Source of the DNA: Bin55 sp965205545
Lineage (GTDB): Bacteria; Pseudomonadota; Gammaproteobacteria; Pseudomonadales; Azotimanducaceae
Direction: 5' to 3'
Assembly (NCBI GenBank): GCA_965205545.1
Contig: OZ242170.1
Coordinates: 2,170,001-2,234,000, forward strand
DNA length: 64,000 nt
Shown: piece by piece, positions 42,864-51,732 of the stretch
How the letters are laid out: each line of letters starts with the position of its first letter
Position numbering within the stretch: the first letter of the stretch is position 1
Made by a program: the position numbers and the translations under genes
The notes under the pieces: generated by a model
Seen by the model: the letters and a program-made list of their open reading frames with translations, nothing else
The model's database searches: none
Told to the model about the DNA's origin: nothing

Positions 42864-44637
42864 CTGGTTCTTCTTCAGTAAAACGGGAAGCTTGGAGGTC
42901 GAACATTGTTCGGTAGCGTCCGTTTTGTTGCATTAGCGCGTCGTGGGATCCCTCTTCAATGACGCGCCCATGCTCAAGAACGCAAATGCGGTCCACTTGG
43001 CGTACTGTAGAGAACCTATGGGAAATCAATATGGTCGTAATGTCACGCGTTTCTTGCAGGATGCGACCAAAAATCTCCCGTTCGCCTCTGACGTCCAATT
43101 GAGCGGTTGGTTCGTCTAGCAGCACTATTCCAGCTCCACAATACGTTGCACAGAGTGCTCGAGCTAGAGCGATTCTTTGCCATTGGCCTCCCGACAAGTC
43201 GATTCCGTTGGAGTAAGCTTTGCTCAATGTTGTGTCGAGGCTGGCCAAGTTGCTTGCACCGGCCTGCTCTAATGCGCGAAGGATGGTTTCGTCAGAGGCT
43301 TGCCCACCAGGGTCGACGTTGTCGCGCAGCGTAAGCTCATAGCGCACGAAGTCCTGAAAGACAGCAGTTATTCGACTTCTCCAAGTTGTAAGATCCCAGT
43401 CGCAAAGATCCATCCCATCGATCTCAATGGATCCCTGGGTGGGGTCGTAGAGCCTGCACAAGAGCTTCGCCAACGTAGTCTTGCCCGCACCGTTTTGTCC
43501 CACGATCGCGAGGGACGAGCCGGCGGGGATAGAGAGGTCAAGGTCTTCAAGTATGATCTTGTCGCCCGTGGGATACTTGAAGCTGACGTTTCGGAAGCAT
43601 ATGCCCCTCTTGGGTTGCGTGTCCGATGCATGAGTGCCATTCTGAAGTGATCCGATGTCGAGCATTGAACTGCCCAGTCGCATGGTCGCGCCAGCGGGAG
43701 CAGCAGCGCTATCCAATGCCCACGAGAGACCGCCAAAGGCAATCATGCTCGTAGTGAATGCCAGGCTTGCAAACGTGACCATTCGATCCAAACCCAGTTC
43801 ATCGGATGCCACATCGATAGCCATGAAAGTGAAGACGATTGCGTTTGCCGCCAGTACCAAAAGCAAGCTCCAGATGACCGGTTGTTCCCGCAATCGAGTG
43901 GCTTCCCAACGAAGGTCGTGGAGCCGTCGCCTGTGCGAGCGAAACCGTTCGACGATCCAAGTAGCCAGTCCAAACAGGCGAATCTCCTTGGAGGCTGGTG
44001 GATTGACAGCAATCTTGTATGCGTAGTCGGCGTGTCGCTGTGCGTTGCGAACTGTTTCGGTGTTCCGGTCTCTCCACACTCCGCTCTCTCGTAGCAAATA
44101 GTGAGTGGAGATCCACGCACCACCGAGCACAAGCGGCGCCCACCATGCATACGCTGCAAGGATCGCGCATGCGACCAAGCCGGCGCACAGTTCCACAAGC
44201 CCGGATGCGATGAAGTCCATTGAGATCGACAGCGGCGGCCCTGATATGCCAAGGTCAAAGTCGCGTGCCATGGCAAGATCGTTGGTGACTTCAGGATTCT
44301 CAAGATGCCCCATACCTTCGGGGCGAACGCACGTTTCGCTCAGTCGATCATAGAGCAGACATCCAACATGATCACCCAAGTTCTTGCTTACGACCAAATG
44401 AAGGGGTGGCAGGACCTGAACTAGCACGAAGAATGATCCGAGTAGAATCAGCGGCTCAAGCAGATCGGATTGCCTTTCGACAGCGCCTATCAGCGTTCCC
44501 ATGGCGACAGCCAACAGGGCGGGAAGCAAACCTCGGCCAATTAGAAGCAGCCACCACGCGACGGCAAGTGACAAATGAGCCTGATGCAATAGCATCATGT
44601 ATCGCCATTCGTCGCGAGATGTAATTCGATCAATCAA
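42838..44637 (-). CDS. ABC exporter half-transporter A (TMD-NBD)
   Basis: The 599-residue protein has the same layout as its neighbour, with Walker A GQNGAGKTT, a canonical signature LSGGQWQRIALARAL, Walker B IVLLDEPTAQLD and TILISHRFSTVR. In heterodimeric exporters one partner usually keeps the full consensus while the other deviates, as here. It is the first gene of the two-gene operon and lies divergent from the phosphatase gene at 44724. Confidence 0.88.
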   Translation of the reverse strand: MIDRITSRDEWRYMMLLHQAHLSLAVAWWLLLIGRGLLPALLAVAMGTLIGAVERQSDLLEPLILLGSFFVLVQVLPPLHLVVSKNLGDHVGCLLYDRLSETCVRPEGMGHLENPEVTNDLAMARDFDLGISGPPLSISMDFIASGLVELCAGLVACAILAAYAWWAPLVLGGAWISTHYLLRESGVWRDRNTETVRNAQRHADYAYKIAVNPPASKEIRLFGLATWIVERFRSHRRRLHDLRWEATRLREQPVIWSLLLVLAANAIVFTFMAIDVASDELGLDRMVTFASLAFTTSMIAFGGLSWALDSAAAPAGATMRLGSSMLDIGSLQNGTHASDTQPKRGICFRNVSFKYPTGDKIILEDLDLSIPAGSSLAIVGQNGAGKTTLAKLLCRLYDPTQGSIEIDGMDLCDWDLTTWRSRITAVFQDFVRYELTLRDNVDPGGQASDETILRALEQAGASNLASLDTTLSKAYSNGIDLSGGQWQRIALARALCATYCGAGIVLLDEPTAQLDVRGEREIFGRILQETRDITTILISHRFSTVRQVDRICVLEHGRVIEEGSHDALMQQNGRYRTMFDLQASRFTEEEPGVKFDVLD

Positions 44638-44723
44638 GCTAGTTCCTTGAATTCTGTGAGCTGCGCTGAATCTCGATGTGACGATGCAAACTAAGAGTAA
44701 TCGAACTTTATTTGATTGAGACT

Positions 44724-45551
44724 ATGCAATTACCGACATTTGATCGAGATGTTTCCCAGCAAGAGTTGGAAACATATTTGGAGTTTGCCAAGGGAACTGT
44801 GATTCGGGCAGGGAAAGTCACCTTGAATGGCTTTAGGGTGCGCCGCGAGGTTTCCGACAAATCCGGCGGTTCAGAATTCGACCCCGTAACCGCCTCGGAT
44901 CGCGAAGGCGAAAAGCTGATAAGAACCGCGATCAATAGGCATTGGCCGCAACACGGAGTGTTGGGCGAGGAATTCGGCTATCGTCAAGGAAACGGTCTAA
45001 CGTGGGTAATGGATCCTATTGATGGGACGCGCGCGTTCGTGAGTGGCCTTCTGCACTGGGGTGTCTTGCTTTCGCTTTACGATGGGCGGAATGTTCTGCT
45101 AGGCGTCATGTATCAACCGTATGTAGAGGAACTCTATTGGGGAACCGAGGCAGAGTCACATGTTTCGCACCGAGGACAGACGCGGCGTCTTCAGACTAGC
45201 GATTGCTCTGATATTTCGAAAGCCACATTGTCTACTACGGATCCTCGCCTATTTAAGGATCCCGCGGAGTCTAAAGCGTTTCTAAGTGTGGAAAACAAAG
45301 TGCGGCTTTGCCGGTACGGTGGCGATTGCTATCAGTACGGACTTGTGGCCATGGGGTTCATTGACGTTGTCATTGAGAACTCGCTTAATCCGTGGGACAT
45401 CCAGGCTCTAATCCCCATTGTCAGGGGAGCGGGAGGCTGCATTACGACTTGGGATGGTAACGATCCCTGCATGGGTGACCGCGCAGTTGCCACCAGCTCC
45501 GAAAGGCTGCACGAGCAGGTACTGAATGCACTTAACTGCGCGGAGAGTTGA
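44724..45551 (+). CDS. inositol-monophosphatase-family phosphatase (histidinol-phosphatase-like)
   Basis: The protein of about 275 residues is a Mg-dependent phosphatase with all the family motifs: GEEFGY (metal Glu), WVMDPIDGTRAF (DPIDGT) and NPWDIQALIPIVRGAGG near the C-terminus. The pattern is closest to HisN-type histidinol-phosphate phosphatases, but inositol-phosphate or related sugar phosphates cannot be excluded. The ATG at 44724 was chosen; a TTG four codons earlier is possible. It is followed on the same strand by an amidase. Confidence 0.87.
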   Translation: MQLPTFDRDVSQQELETYLEFAKGTVIRAGKVTLNGFRVRREVSDKSGGSEFDPVTASDREGEKLIRTAINRHWPQHGVLGEEFGYRQGNGLTWVMDPIDGTRAFVSGLLHWGVLLSLYDGRNVLLGVMYQPYVEELYWGTEAESHVSHRGQTRRLQTSDCSDISKATLSTTDPRLFKDPAESKAFLSVENKVRLCRYGGDCYQYGLVAMGFIDVVIENSLNPWDIQALIPIVRGAGGCITTWDGNDPCMGDRAVATSSERLHEQVLNALNCAES

Positions 45552-45618
45552 CGTAGCCTCGAAACGACGAGCGTACCCAACTAATATACGCAACTCAACA
45601 CAGGAAACTTCATGAGCA

Positions 45619-47070
45619 ATGAGTGAATTGGCCTTCGCGTCGGCTACCAAGTTGGCGCAAATGATTCGGGAAAAGGAAATATCAAGCGTTGAGTTGCTGG
45701 AGTTCTATCTGCACCGTGTGGACGAGTACAACCCAGGACTGAACGCGATCATTTGGCAATTGCGCGACGAGGCCATGGATGCTGCCAAGCAAGCCGATGA
45801 AAGGCTGGCCGCTAAGGACTCTTTAGGCACGTTGCACGGTGTTCCCATGACTATCAAGGAATCCTACGATGTCGTGGGCACGCCAAGTACTTGGGGTGTG
45901 CCTGAACTGAAAGATAATTTTCCTTCCGTGGATGCCCTTTCCGTCAAGAGGCTAAAGAAAGCCGGTGTTGTGCTCTTCGGAAAGACGAATGTTCCCTTAC
46001 GGCTATCGGACTTCCAAAGCTACAACGACATCTACGGAACGACGAACAATCCGTGGGATGTCTCGCGCATTCCCGGAGGTTCATCGGGTGGTTCAGCCGC
46101 TTCGCTGGCAGCTGGATTAACAGGAATCGACTCGGGATCGGATATTGGCGGATCAATTCGCAATCCAGCCCACTTTTGCGGGATATTCGGGCACAAGCCA
46201 ACGTGGAATTTGCTGCCTCCGCGAGGACATGCCACGCCAGGAATTCTTTCTCCGTCCGATCTTTCGGTCATTGGCCCCATGGCTCGTTCAGCGGAAGATC
46301 TTGAGATTGCGGTAAATACGATGGCGGGACCGGATGAGATTCAATCCAGGGGTCTCAATTTGAACCTGCAGCCGTCTGGCAAGAAGCCAAGCGAGTGGAA
46401 TGTGGCGGTGTGGCAGAACGACGACGTCGCGCCCGTGGATAGTGAAGTGGAAGCGCGTGTGGTGTCAGTTGCGGAGGCACTCAGAGGCTTGGGATCCAAC
46501 GTAAATTTTGAAGGCCGTCCCACTTTTGCGGCTGATCAGGTACACGCAACCTACCAATGCTTGTTGAACGCCACAATGACGTGCCGACTACCCGACGACG
46601 ACTACCAGCAGCTGGTTGAACGCGTCGAGTTTCAGGAGTCAGATGGCGAGGATGCCCGATCGAATCAAGTACGACGCTCGCAGGTAGCCAGGTTCAAAGA
46701 TTGGACGCGCTATAACGAAGAGCGTACGCATGTTAGATGGAAGTGGCACGAATTCTTCGAGACGTACGATGTGGTCATTGCGCCAATAATGGCGACTTCA
46801 GCATTCGAGCACGACCACCGCCCGATGTGGGAACGTTCGATCATGGTAAATGGACAGGAACAAGGCTATTTCACACAGTTGTTCTGGGCCGGTCTTGCAG
46901 TCAACGCCTTCCTGCCTTCCACGGTAATACCTACGGGACCAGACGCGAACGGACTGCCTATCGGCGTGCAGATCATAGGACCAGAATTCGGCGACTTCAT
47001 CACCATTGAAGTGGCCAAGGTCCTGGAGCGAGAGGGCTTTTCTTTCACTGCTCCGCCGAAGTATCGTTGA
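45619..47070 (+). CDS. amidase signature family protein
   Basis: The 483-residue amidase carries the Ser-Ser-Lys triad: Lys in GVPMTIKESYDVVG, the cis-Ser in PGGSSGGSAASLAAG, and the nucleophilic Ser in GSDIGGSIRNPAHFCGIFGHKPT. Such enzymes hydrolyse carboxamides; the substrate is unknown. The ATG at 45619 overlaps a five-codon frame (MSNE, stop) beginning at 45612, which sits closer to the AGGAAA site. The stop overlaps the mvaD start by 4 bp. Confidence 0.92.
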   Translation: MSELAFASATKLAQMIREKEISSVELLEFYLHRVDEYNPGLNAIIWQLRDEAMDAAKQADERLAAKDSLGTLHGVPMTIKESYDVVGTPSTWGVPELKDNFPSVDALSVKRLKKAGVVLFGKTNVPLRLSDFQSYNDIYGTTNNPWDVSRIPGGSSGGSAASLAAGLTGIDSGSDIGGSIRNPAHFCGIFGHKPTWNLLPPRGHATPGILSPSDLSVIGPMARSAEDLEIAVNTMAGPDEIQSRGLNLNLQPSGKKPSEWNVAVWQNDDVAPVDSEVEARVVSVAEALRGLGSNVNFEGRPTFAADQVHATYQCLLNATMTCRLPDDDYQQLVERVEFQESDGEDARSNQVRRSQVARFKDWTRYNEERTHVRWKWHEFFETYDVVIAPIMATSAFEHDHRPMWERSIMVNGQEQGYFTQLFWAGLAVNAFLPSTVIPTGPDANGLPIGVQIIGPEFGDFITIEVAKVLEREGFSFTAPPKYR

Positions 47071-48011
47071 CTGAAGCCACTGTAAGCGCACACCCCAATA
47101 TTGCGTTGGTGAAGTATTGGGGGAAGAACCCCGACGACCCGTGGTTGCCCATAACCCCGTCGGTTTCAGCCACTCTCGACACACTCACGACTACAACGAC
47201 GGTTCGAGAGGCGAATGAGGATCGCGTAACGCTAGAAGGGGTTGACGTGCATGATGCCAAGATTGCTAATTGGATCGCTCAGGCTAGAACCAAGTACGGA
47301 TTGCCAAGCATTTCCATAGCCACGGAAAGCAACTTTCCCGCAAGCAGCGGTTTGGCATCTTCCGCTTCAGGATTCGCCGCTCTTGCCGTTGCAGCGAATG
47401 AGGCATTTGGTCTTGATCTCGATTTCTCTGCTCTATGCGAGCTGGCTCGGATGGGGTCGGTTTCTGCTGCTCGCTCGATGTTGGGCGGGTTCGTAAAGTT
47501 GGATCCTTCTTCTCACGAGCAAATGGTGGAACAGCTGTATTCTGGGGATCATTGGGCGCTGCGGATCGTGGTGGCGGTGATCGATCCGACACAGAAGCGA
47601 GTTTCCTCGACATCAGGAATGGAACGTAGCGCCTCTACATCTTCCTACTACAACAGCTGGATTACCGACACGGGCAATGACTATCGTGAATGCATGGCAG
47701 CATTGGCCGATCGAGATTTTCCTCGTTTGAGCAAGGTTGCCGAAAGCAATTGCTGCAAGATGCACGCTCTAATGCTGTCCAGCAAACCGCCGTTGCTGTA
47801 TTGGAAGCCAGGAACTATGGCAGCAATAGAGACCGTTGGCAAGCTCCAGGAAGCCGGTTTTGACGTTTTCTTTACGATCGATGCTGGACCTCAGGTGAAG
47901 GCGTTTTGCGTTCCGGAGGTGGCTGATATCGTTCAAGAAAAATTGCAGGTCACTCCCGGAGTGGATCACACGATCAACTGCGGGATCGGCGATGGCCCCT
48001 CCGTCCACTAG
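47067..48011 (+). CDS. mvaD: diphosphomevalonate decarboxylase
   Basis: The 314-residue GHMP-superfamily enzyme decarboxylates mevalonate diphosphate to isopentenyl diphosphate with ATP. Family marks are AHPNIALVKYWGK, the phosphate loop FPASSGLASSASGFAALA, MGSVSAARSMLGG and the C-terminal DVFFTIDAGPQVKAF. The start is a TTG that overlaps the amidase stop. The last 20 bp overlap the next gene, the kinase that makes its substrate. A mevalonate route is unusual for gammaproteobacteria, most of which use the MEP pathway. Confidence 0.9.
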   Translation: MTEATVSAHPNIALVKYWGKNPDDPWLPITPSVSATLDTLTTTTTVREANEDRVTLEGVDVHDAKIANWIAQARTKYGLPSISIATESNFPASSGLASSASGFAALAVAANEAFGLDLDFSALCELARMGSVSAARSMLGGFVKLDPSSHEQMVEQLYSGDHWALRIVVAVIDPTQKRVSSTSGMERSASTSSYYNSWITDTGNDYRECMAALADRDFPRLSKVAESNCCKMHALMLSSKPPLLYWKPGTMAAIETVGKLQEAGFDVFFTIDAGPQVKAFCVPEVADIVQEKLQVTPGVDHTINCGIGDGPSVH

Positions 48012-48972
48012 GCTAATTCAAACCTCCGCCCCCGGCAAGGTTGTACTTTCTGGCGAGTACGCGGTTCTATTGGGAGCTCCCGCTTTAGTTGCAGCTGTAG
48101 ATCGTTACGCCAAGTGCTCGTTGGAGATCCGAAGGATTGACAACTGGTCAATTCGCTCTCAGCCCCCTTTTTGGAACGCCGATCTCACCTTGGAATCCTT
48201 GAAGGAAATAACTCCTCGAGATCGAGTTGCCTACGCGCTTCAATGCCTCAGCGCCGTTGTCGAGTTGCCGGAGCATGCTCGATTGGCAATGGACACGCGG
48301 TCGCTTTTCCAATTTGGCAAAAAGATAGGAATGGGGTCGAGTGCTGCAACCCTAGTTTCTCTGTATGTTGCGATCTGCATCTTGGGCGATTTGGAGCACA
48401 CAGTTGAAGGTGCGTTGGACTTGCATTCGCAGGTGCGTGGCTCCGGAAGTGGACTGGATGTTGCGGCGTCTTATCACGGAGGAGTCATAGAGTTCCGTGA
48501 GCGGCGTGCTAGACCAACGCAGCTACCTCATGGCTTGGAGTTGAAAGTCTTCTATGCAGGAGCGAGCACGTCCACCAGCGACCGGGTAGTGGCATTCCGA
48601 AGCTGGATAGCCTCTCAGCCAGCAAGTACGGTTGATCGATTCTGCACAGCATCTGAAGGCGTTGTCGAATCGACTGGAAGCGCGGAGGAATTTCTCGATG
48701 CCCTTCGGTACTTCGTGGAAGTTCAAGAGCTGATCGACAATGGCTCTGGACTCGGCATTTGGGGGCCGCAGCATCGCGCAATGAAGTCTTTGGCCAATCG
48801 AGAAGGAGTACTCTACAAGCCCTCGGGAGCAGGCGGCGGCGACATTGGTTTGGCTGTTTCGGTCGACAATGAAATTCTTGAGAGACTCGAGGTCGATGCA
48901 GAACGCATTGGGCTGCGCGCCATAGACACGTCATTGGTAGAACAGGGCGTCACAGTTGAAATGGCGTCCTAG
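47992..48972 (+). CDS. phosphomevalonate kinase (GHMP family)
   Basis: The 326-residue GHMP kinase begins with TSAPGKVVLSGEYAVLLGAPALVAAVDR and has the ATP loop KKIGMGSSAATLVSL; the C-terminal GAGGGDIGLAVS is the third GHMP motif. The spelling fits ERG8-type phosphomevalonate kinases better than mevalonate kinases, and pairing with mvaD supports that. It phosphorylates mevalonate 5-phosphate to the diphosphate. The ATG at 47992 overlaps mvaD by 20 bp. HMG-CoA reductase and synthase are not in the window. Confidence 0.83.
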   Translation: MAPPSTRLIQTSAPGKVVLSGEYAVLLGAPALVAAVDRYAKCSLEIRRIDNWSIRSQPPFWNADLTLESLKEITPRDRVAYALQCLSAVVELPEHARLAMDTRSLFQFGKKIGMGSSAATLVSLYVAICILGDLEHTVEGALDLHSQVRGSGSGLDVAASYHGGVIEFRERRARPTQLPHGLELKVFYAGASTSTSDRVVAFRSWIASQPASTVDRFCTASEGVVESTGSAEEFLDALRYFVEVQELIDNGSGLGIWGPQHRAMKSLANREGVLYKPSGAGGGDIGLAVSVDNEILERLEVDAERIGLRAIDTSLVEQGVTVEMAS

Positions 48973-49052
48973 TACGCATATTCCTTGCCTTTAGACTTCT
49001 ATGGATGCCTTCCATGACGTCAGTTTAAATCAGTTCATTTGATTGCTCCATT

Positions 49053-49322
49053 TCAAGTCCATGTTGACAGCAACGTTGAGAAGACGGACTTCGCGCACTT
49101 CGATTCGACCTGTCTGCGAGCCGGCGATTGCCGCTCTGGCCCCGATGGTATCCGAGGACCGGGTCCGAATCTAACTTGCGAGCTTCGAACTCCTAGTCTA
49201 AAACGGGTTCTCCCGGTCCCGGAATGTTTCCTTTCTTCCATCGCTGCTGTGAGTTCCTCTTCCTCGAGCATCTGAGCCAGCATCGCTTCCGAGATGCGTT
49301 CCTTCGCTCCAGTCGTCGTCAT
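49053..49322 (-). CDS. possible small protein or transposase remnant with a strong ribosome-binding site
   Basis: An 89-codon frame starts at an ATG preceded at ideal distance by AAAGGAGG. The first 30 residues (TTTGAKERISEAMLAQMLEEEE...) look helical and acidic, and the remainder is Arg-rich and low in complexity. I do not recognise it. It abuts IS21 debris, so it may be the truncated start of another transposase rather than a working gene. Confidence 0.3.
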   Translation of the reverse strand: MTTTGAKERISEAMLAQMLEEEELTAAMEERKHSGTGRTRFRLGVRSSQVRFGPGPRIPSGPERQSPARRQVESKCAKSVFSTLLSTWT

Positions 49323-49334
49323 TTCTCGCCTCCT

Positions 49335-49502
49335 TTCCGTCCATGTTTCGGCGACATCGTGGCCACGGCGATTCTCGACCGCTTGCTGCATCATAGCGAG
49401 GTCGTCACGATCCAGGGCGACAGCGACCGGCTTCACGAGAAACGCCGCTCGGGAGCGGTGCCGCCTTCCAATCGTGCGCTCGAATCGGGAAATCCATCGT
49501 GA
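49335..49502 (+). pseudogene. istB 3' fragment (IS21 family)
   Basis: The conceptual product contains RPCFGDIVATAILDRLLHHS, then VVTIQGDSDRLHEKRRSG, which matches the very C-terminal end of IstB, the AAA+ helper ATPase of IS21-type transposition. Everything upstream of about 49330 is missing, so this is a relic. Confidence 0.7.
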
Positions 49503-49573
49503 TGGACTTGCCAAACGGTCCGCTGGGAATCTCCGTTCGGCCTACGGCCTCACTCCAATTCCCAGCGGAAAAA

Positions 49574-49609
49574 AGTGGGGAATTTACCTGTCGCCCAAGT
49601 GGGGAATTT
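49574..49609 (+). repeat. direct repeats resembling an IS21 terminal-repeat array
   Basis: AGTGGGGAATTT occurs twice, at 49574-49585 and 49598-49609, just beyond the istB relic. IS21 elements carry several transposase-binding repeats at each end, so these probably mark the right end of the same element. Confidence 0.55.
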
Positions 49610-49667
49610 TGTTGTCGTGTGACAGGCCACAAGGACGTGCTGGGCCTGTGGCCGGGCGAGCACGAGG

Positions 49668-49784
49668 GAGCCACAGCGACCGCTCCACCAGCCGGAACGG
49701 CACCGGGTACTGGCACTTCTCGAACTGCACGTGTGCATTGACGTGCACCTTGAGCTCGGCCCACGCCGCGAGCTCCGGCGGATT
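49668..49784 (-). pseudogene. istA C-terminal fragment (IS21 family)
   Basis: On the minus strand the segment NPPELAAWAELKVHVNAHVQ, followed by FEKCQYPVPFRLVERSLWL, resembles the beta-rich C-terminal domain of IstA transposases ('W...KV..D.H......YSVP..L'). Sequence on both sides no longer matches. It is opposite in orientation to the istB relic, which suggests two overlapping old insertions. Confidence 0.55.
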
Positions 49785-49904
49785 GCCTGATTCATGCACC
49801 AGCTTTTGACAAAGTGCTGGGAAATTGCTTAAATCAAGTGGATTGTGTAACCGCCGACCCGCCATCACAAACGGGTTCTGAAGCGTGATTTCTGGAGGGT
49901 CAGC

Positions 49905-50477
49905 ATGAAGTCACTAGTCATCATTCTCCTTTGCGTTTTCTCCGTTAATGGACTGGCGCAGAATACTTCTCACTGGTACATTCTGGTTGGGGCATCGTTG
50001 TATGCCGAGAACGTCGACCATGCAGTCGGTGAGGGCCTAGGAACCAGTTTGGGCTTTGGCGCACAAATCAACGAGAACTTCGGAATTGAACTCGCGGTGT
50101 GCGGCACTCCACCAATTGATCCAGAGGACCTCAACGCCTTTATTGGGGACGACACGGACACCGACATAGTGAGCTACGGTATCGATCGCTCCGCTTCCAA
50201 TTGGTACACGACTGCCTTTGCGACATTCTCATACCCGGTTCAGGAAAGACTGGCACTTGTGGGCAAACTGGGTTGGTCGTCCATCCGTCAGCGAGTATAT
50301 TTCAATATCAAGGGAGGTAACACAACAGAGACGAATACGTCCCGTGCTCCCCACATTGAGTTCGGATTTGGGTATTCGATGACTTGGAGAACCGAACTCG
50401 TCGTTACTTTGTCTCACGTTTTCAGCGACGACGCGGAAGCAACTGGAATCCATGGCGCTTACAAGTGGAAGTTTTAA
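49905..50477 (+). CDS. outer-membrane beta-barrel protein
   Basis: The 190-residue protein has a signal peptide (MKSLVIILLCVFSVNGLAQ) and alternating-residue strands typical of an OmpA/OmpW-like eight-stranded barrel: SHWYILVGASLYAEN, GTSLGFGAQINENFGIEL, RLALVGKLGWSS, HIEFGFGYSMTWRTELVVTLSHVF, ending in GAYKWKF with the terminal Phe recognised by BAM. Its ATG is preceded by GGAGGG. The role is unknown. Residue-level resemblance to a specific porin family is weak. Confidence 0.75.
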   Translation: MKSLVIILLCVFSVNGLAQNTSHWYILVGASLYAENVDHAVGEGLGTSLGFGAQINENFGIELAVCGTPPIDPEDLNAFIGDDTDTDIVSYGIDRSASNWYTTAFATFSYPVQERLALVGKLGWSSIRQRVYFNIKGGNTTETNTSRAPHIEFGFGYSMTWRTELVVTLSHVFSDDAEATGIHGAYKWKF

Positions 50478-50915
50478 AGTTCACTCGCTGACTGATCTTG
50501 GTACCAAGAAGCCTTTATCCCGCTTAACGATTTTTCATTGCCAGAATTTGGGAATTTTGGCCCAGATGCCAACGGATTTGTAGCTACCATGCGACGAGCC
50601 TCCAGTGCGCACCTTTCAGGTGAGTATGTTGTCGGCGCCACTTAAACGCAACTACCGGTTGTGGGCGCGTCGTCGCCGCCATCCCCCCAATCCTTACGCG
50701 GGAATCGGGGTCGTGACACGGAAACTGGCGATCTCATCTTCAGAGCGATTGGTGCCAAACAGGCTTTGGGAAATGGATTTTGGACACTGATCTCCGTGCG
50801 TTGAACCTAGTGGCTGCATTTGACTTAGAGCAGAGATTGGCACCTGAAACTATGCAAAACTCCAACTACAGCGCTTTCTCTTCTACCATCGATTAATTGC
50901 ATTGGAGACATAGCC
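50478..50915. other. intergenic stretch, nothing recognised
   Basis: About 440 bp between the barrel gene and exonuclease III. No convincing gene, RNA or repeat was seen; it must contain the exonuclease III promoter. Confidence 0.4.
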
Positions 50916-51701
50916 ATGCGTCTAGCGACATGGAACATTAACGGCATTCGTGCGAGGTTGGATTTCGTGTCGCTTTGGCTGAAGGAACGGGAACCGGATG
51001 TAGTGGGATTTCAGGAATTGAAATCCGAAGACGATTCCTTTCCCCACAATTTCTTTGCCGACCTAGGCTATGAGGTTCACACTCACGGCCAGAAGAGTTG
51101 GAATGGCGTGGCGATCGCCGTGCGTCAAGACCTCGAGCTAAAGATTTTGCAGCGCGGATTGCCAGGTCAGGAAAGCAATGGCGCTCGTCTTATTACAGCT
51201 CTTTTCGGCGACGTCACCTATACCTCGGTCTACTGCCCAAATGGCAAAAATCCGGAGCATGCAGACTTTCAAATGAAGCTCGAGTGGTTCGACGCTCTCG
51301 GGGAATACTGGTCAAAGCTGATCGCGGAATACCCTGCCTCAGCTATTGGAGGCGACTTCAACATCGTTCCGGCGGGTCGCGACTCATGGAGAGGCAAGGA
51401 AGGCGATGGAGAAATGTTCCATACTGCAAGCGAGCGCGACCGTCTTCGGAAATTCGTAGATTTAAACTTGCATGATCTTTTCAGAGAGCTCAATCCCGGC
51501 TCGGCACAGCACAGTTGGTGGGACTATCGCGGGGGCGCGTTTGAACGGAGTCAGGGGTTGCGTATCGACATGATTTACGGCACACCACAAATACGAGCGC
51601 GAACTCGATCTGTAAGCATTGATCGAGAGTATCGGGAGCGAAAAGAAGACATGACACCATCGGACCATGTGCCGGTCGTCGCGGATCTCGCCGATCATTA
51701 A
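50916..51701 (+). CDS. xthA: exodeoxyribonuclease III (AP endonuclease)
   Basis: The 261-residue EEP-fold nuclease repairs abasic sites and digests 3' ends. The marks are TWNINGIRARLDF, GFQELKSED (metal Glu), GDFNIVPAGRDSW (Asp/Asn) and the terminal TPSDHVPVVADL with the catalytic Asp-His. Length and motif spacing are standard. Confidence 0.95.
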   Translation: MRLATWNINGIRARLDFVSLWLKEREPDVVGFQELKSEDDSFPHNFFADLGYEVHTHGQKSWNGVAIAVRQDLELKILQRGLPGQESNGARLITALFGDVTYTSVYCPNGKNPEHADFQMKLEWFDALGEYWSKLIAEYPASAIGGDFNIVPAGRDSWRGKEGDGEMFHTASERDRLRKFVDLNLHDLFRELNPGSAQHSWWDYRGGAFERSQGLRIDMIYGTPQIRARTRSVSIDREYRERKEDMTPSDHVPVVADLADH

Positions 51702-51732
51702 TTCCAATGATGTTCTTCAATGACCAGAGTGC

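Noticed and set aside
49405..49764. Overlapping frames of 80-120 codons on both strands in the IS21 debris
   Set aside because: They are out-of-frame readings of transposase relics in G+C-rich DNA.
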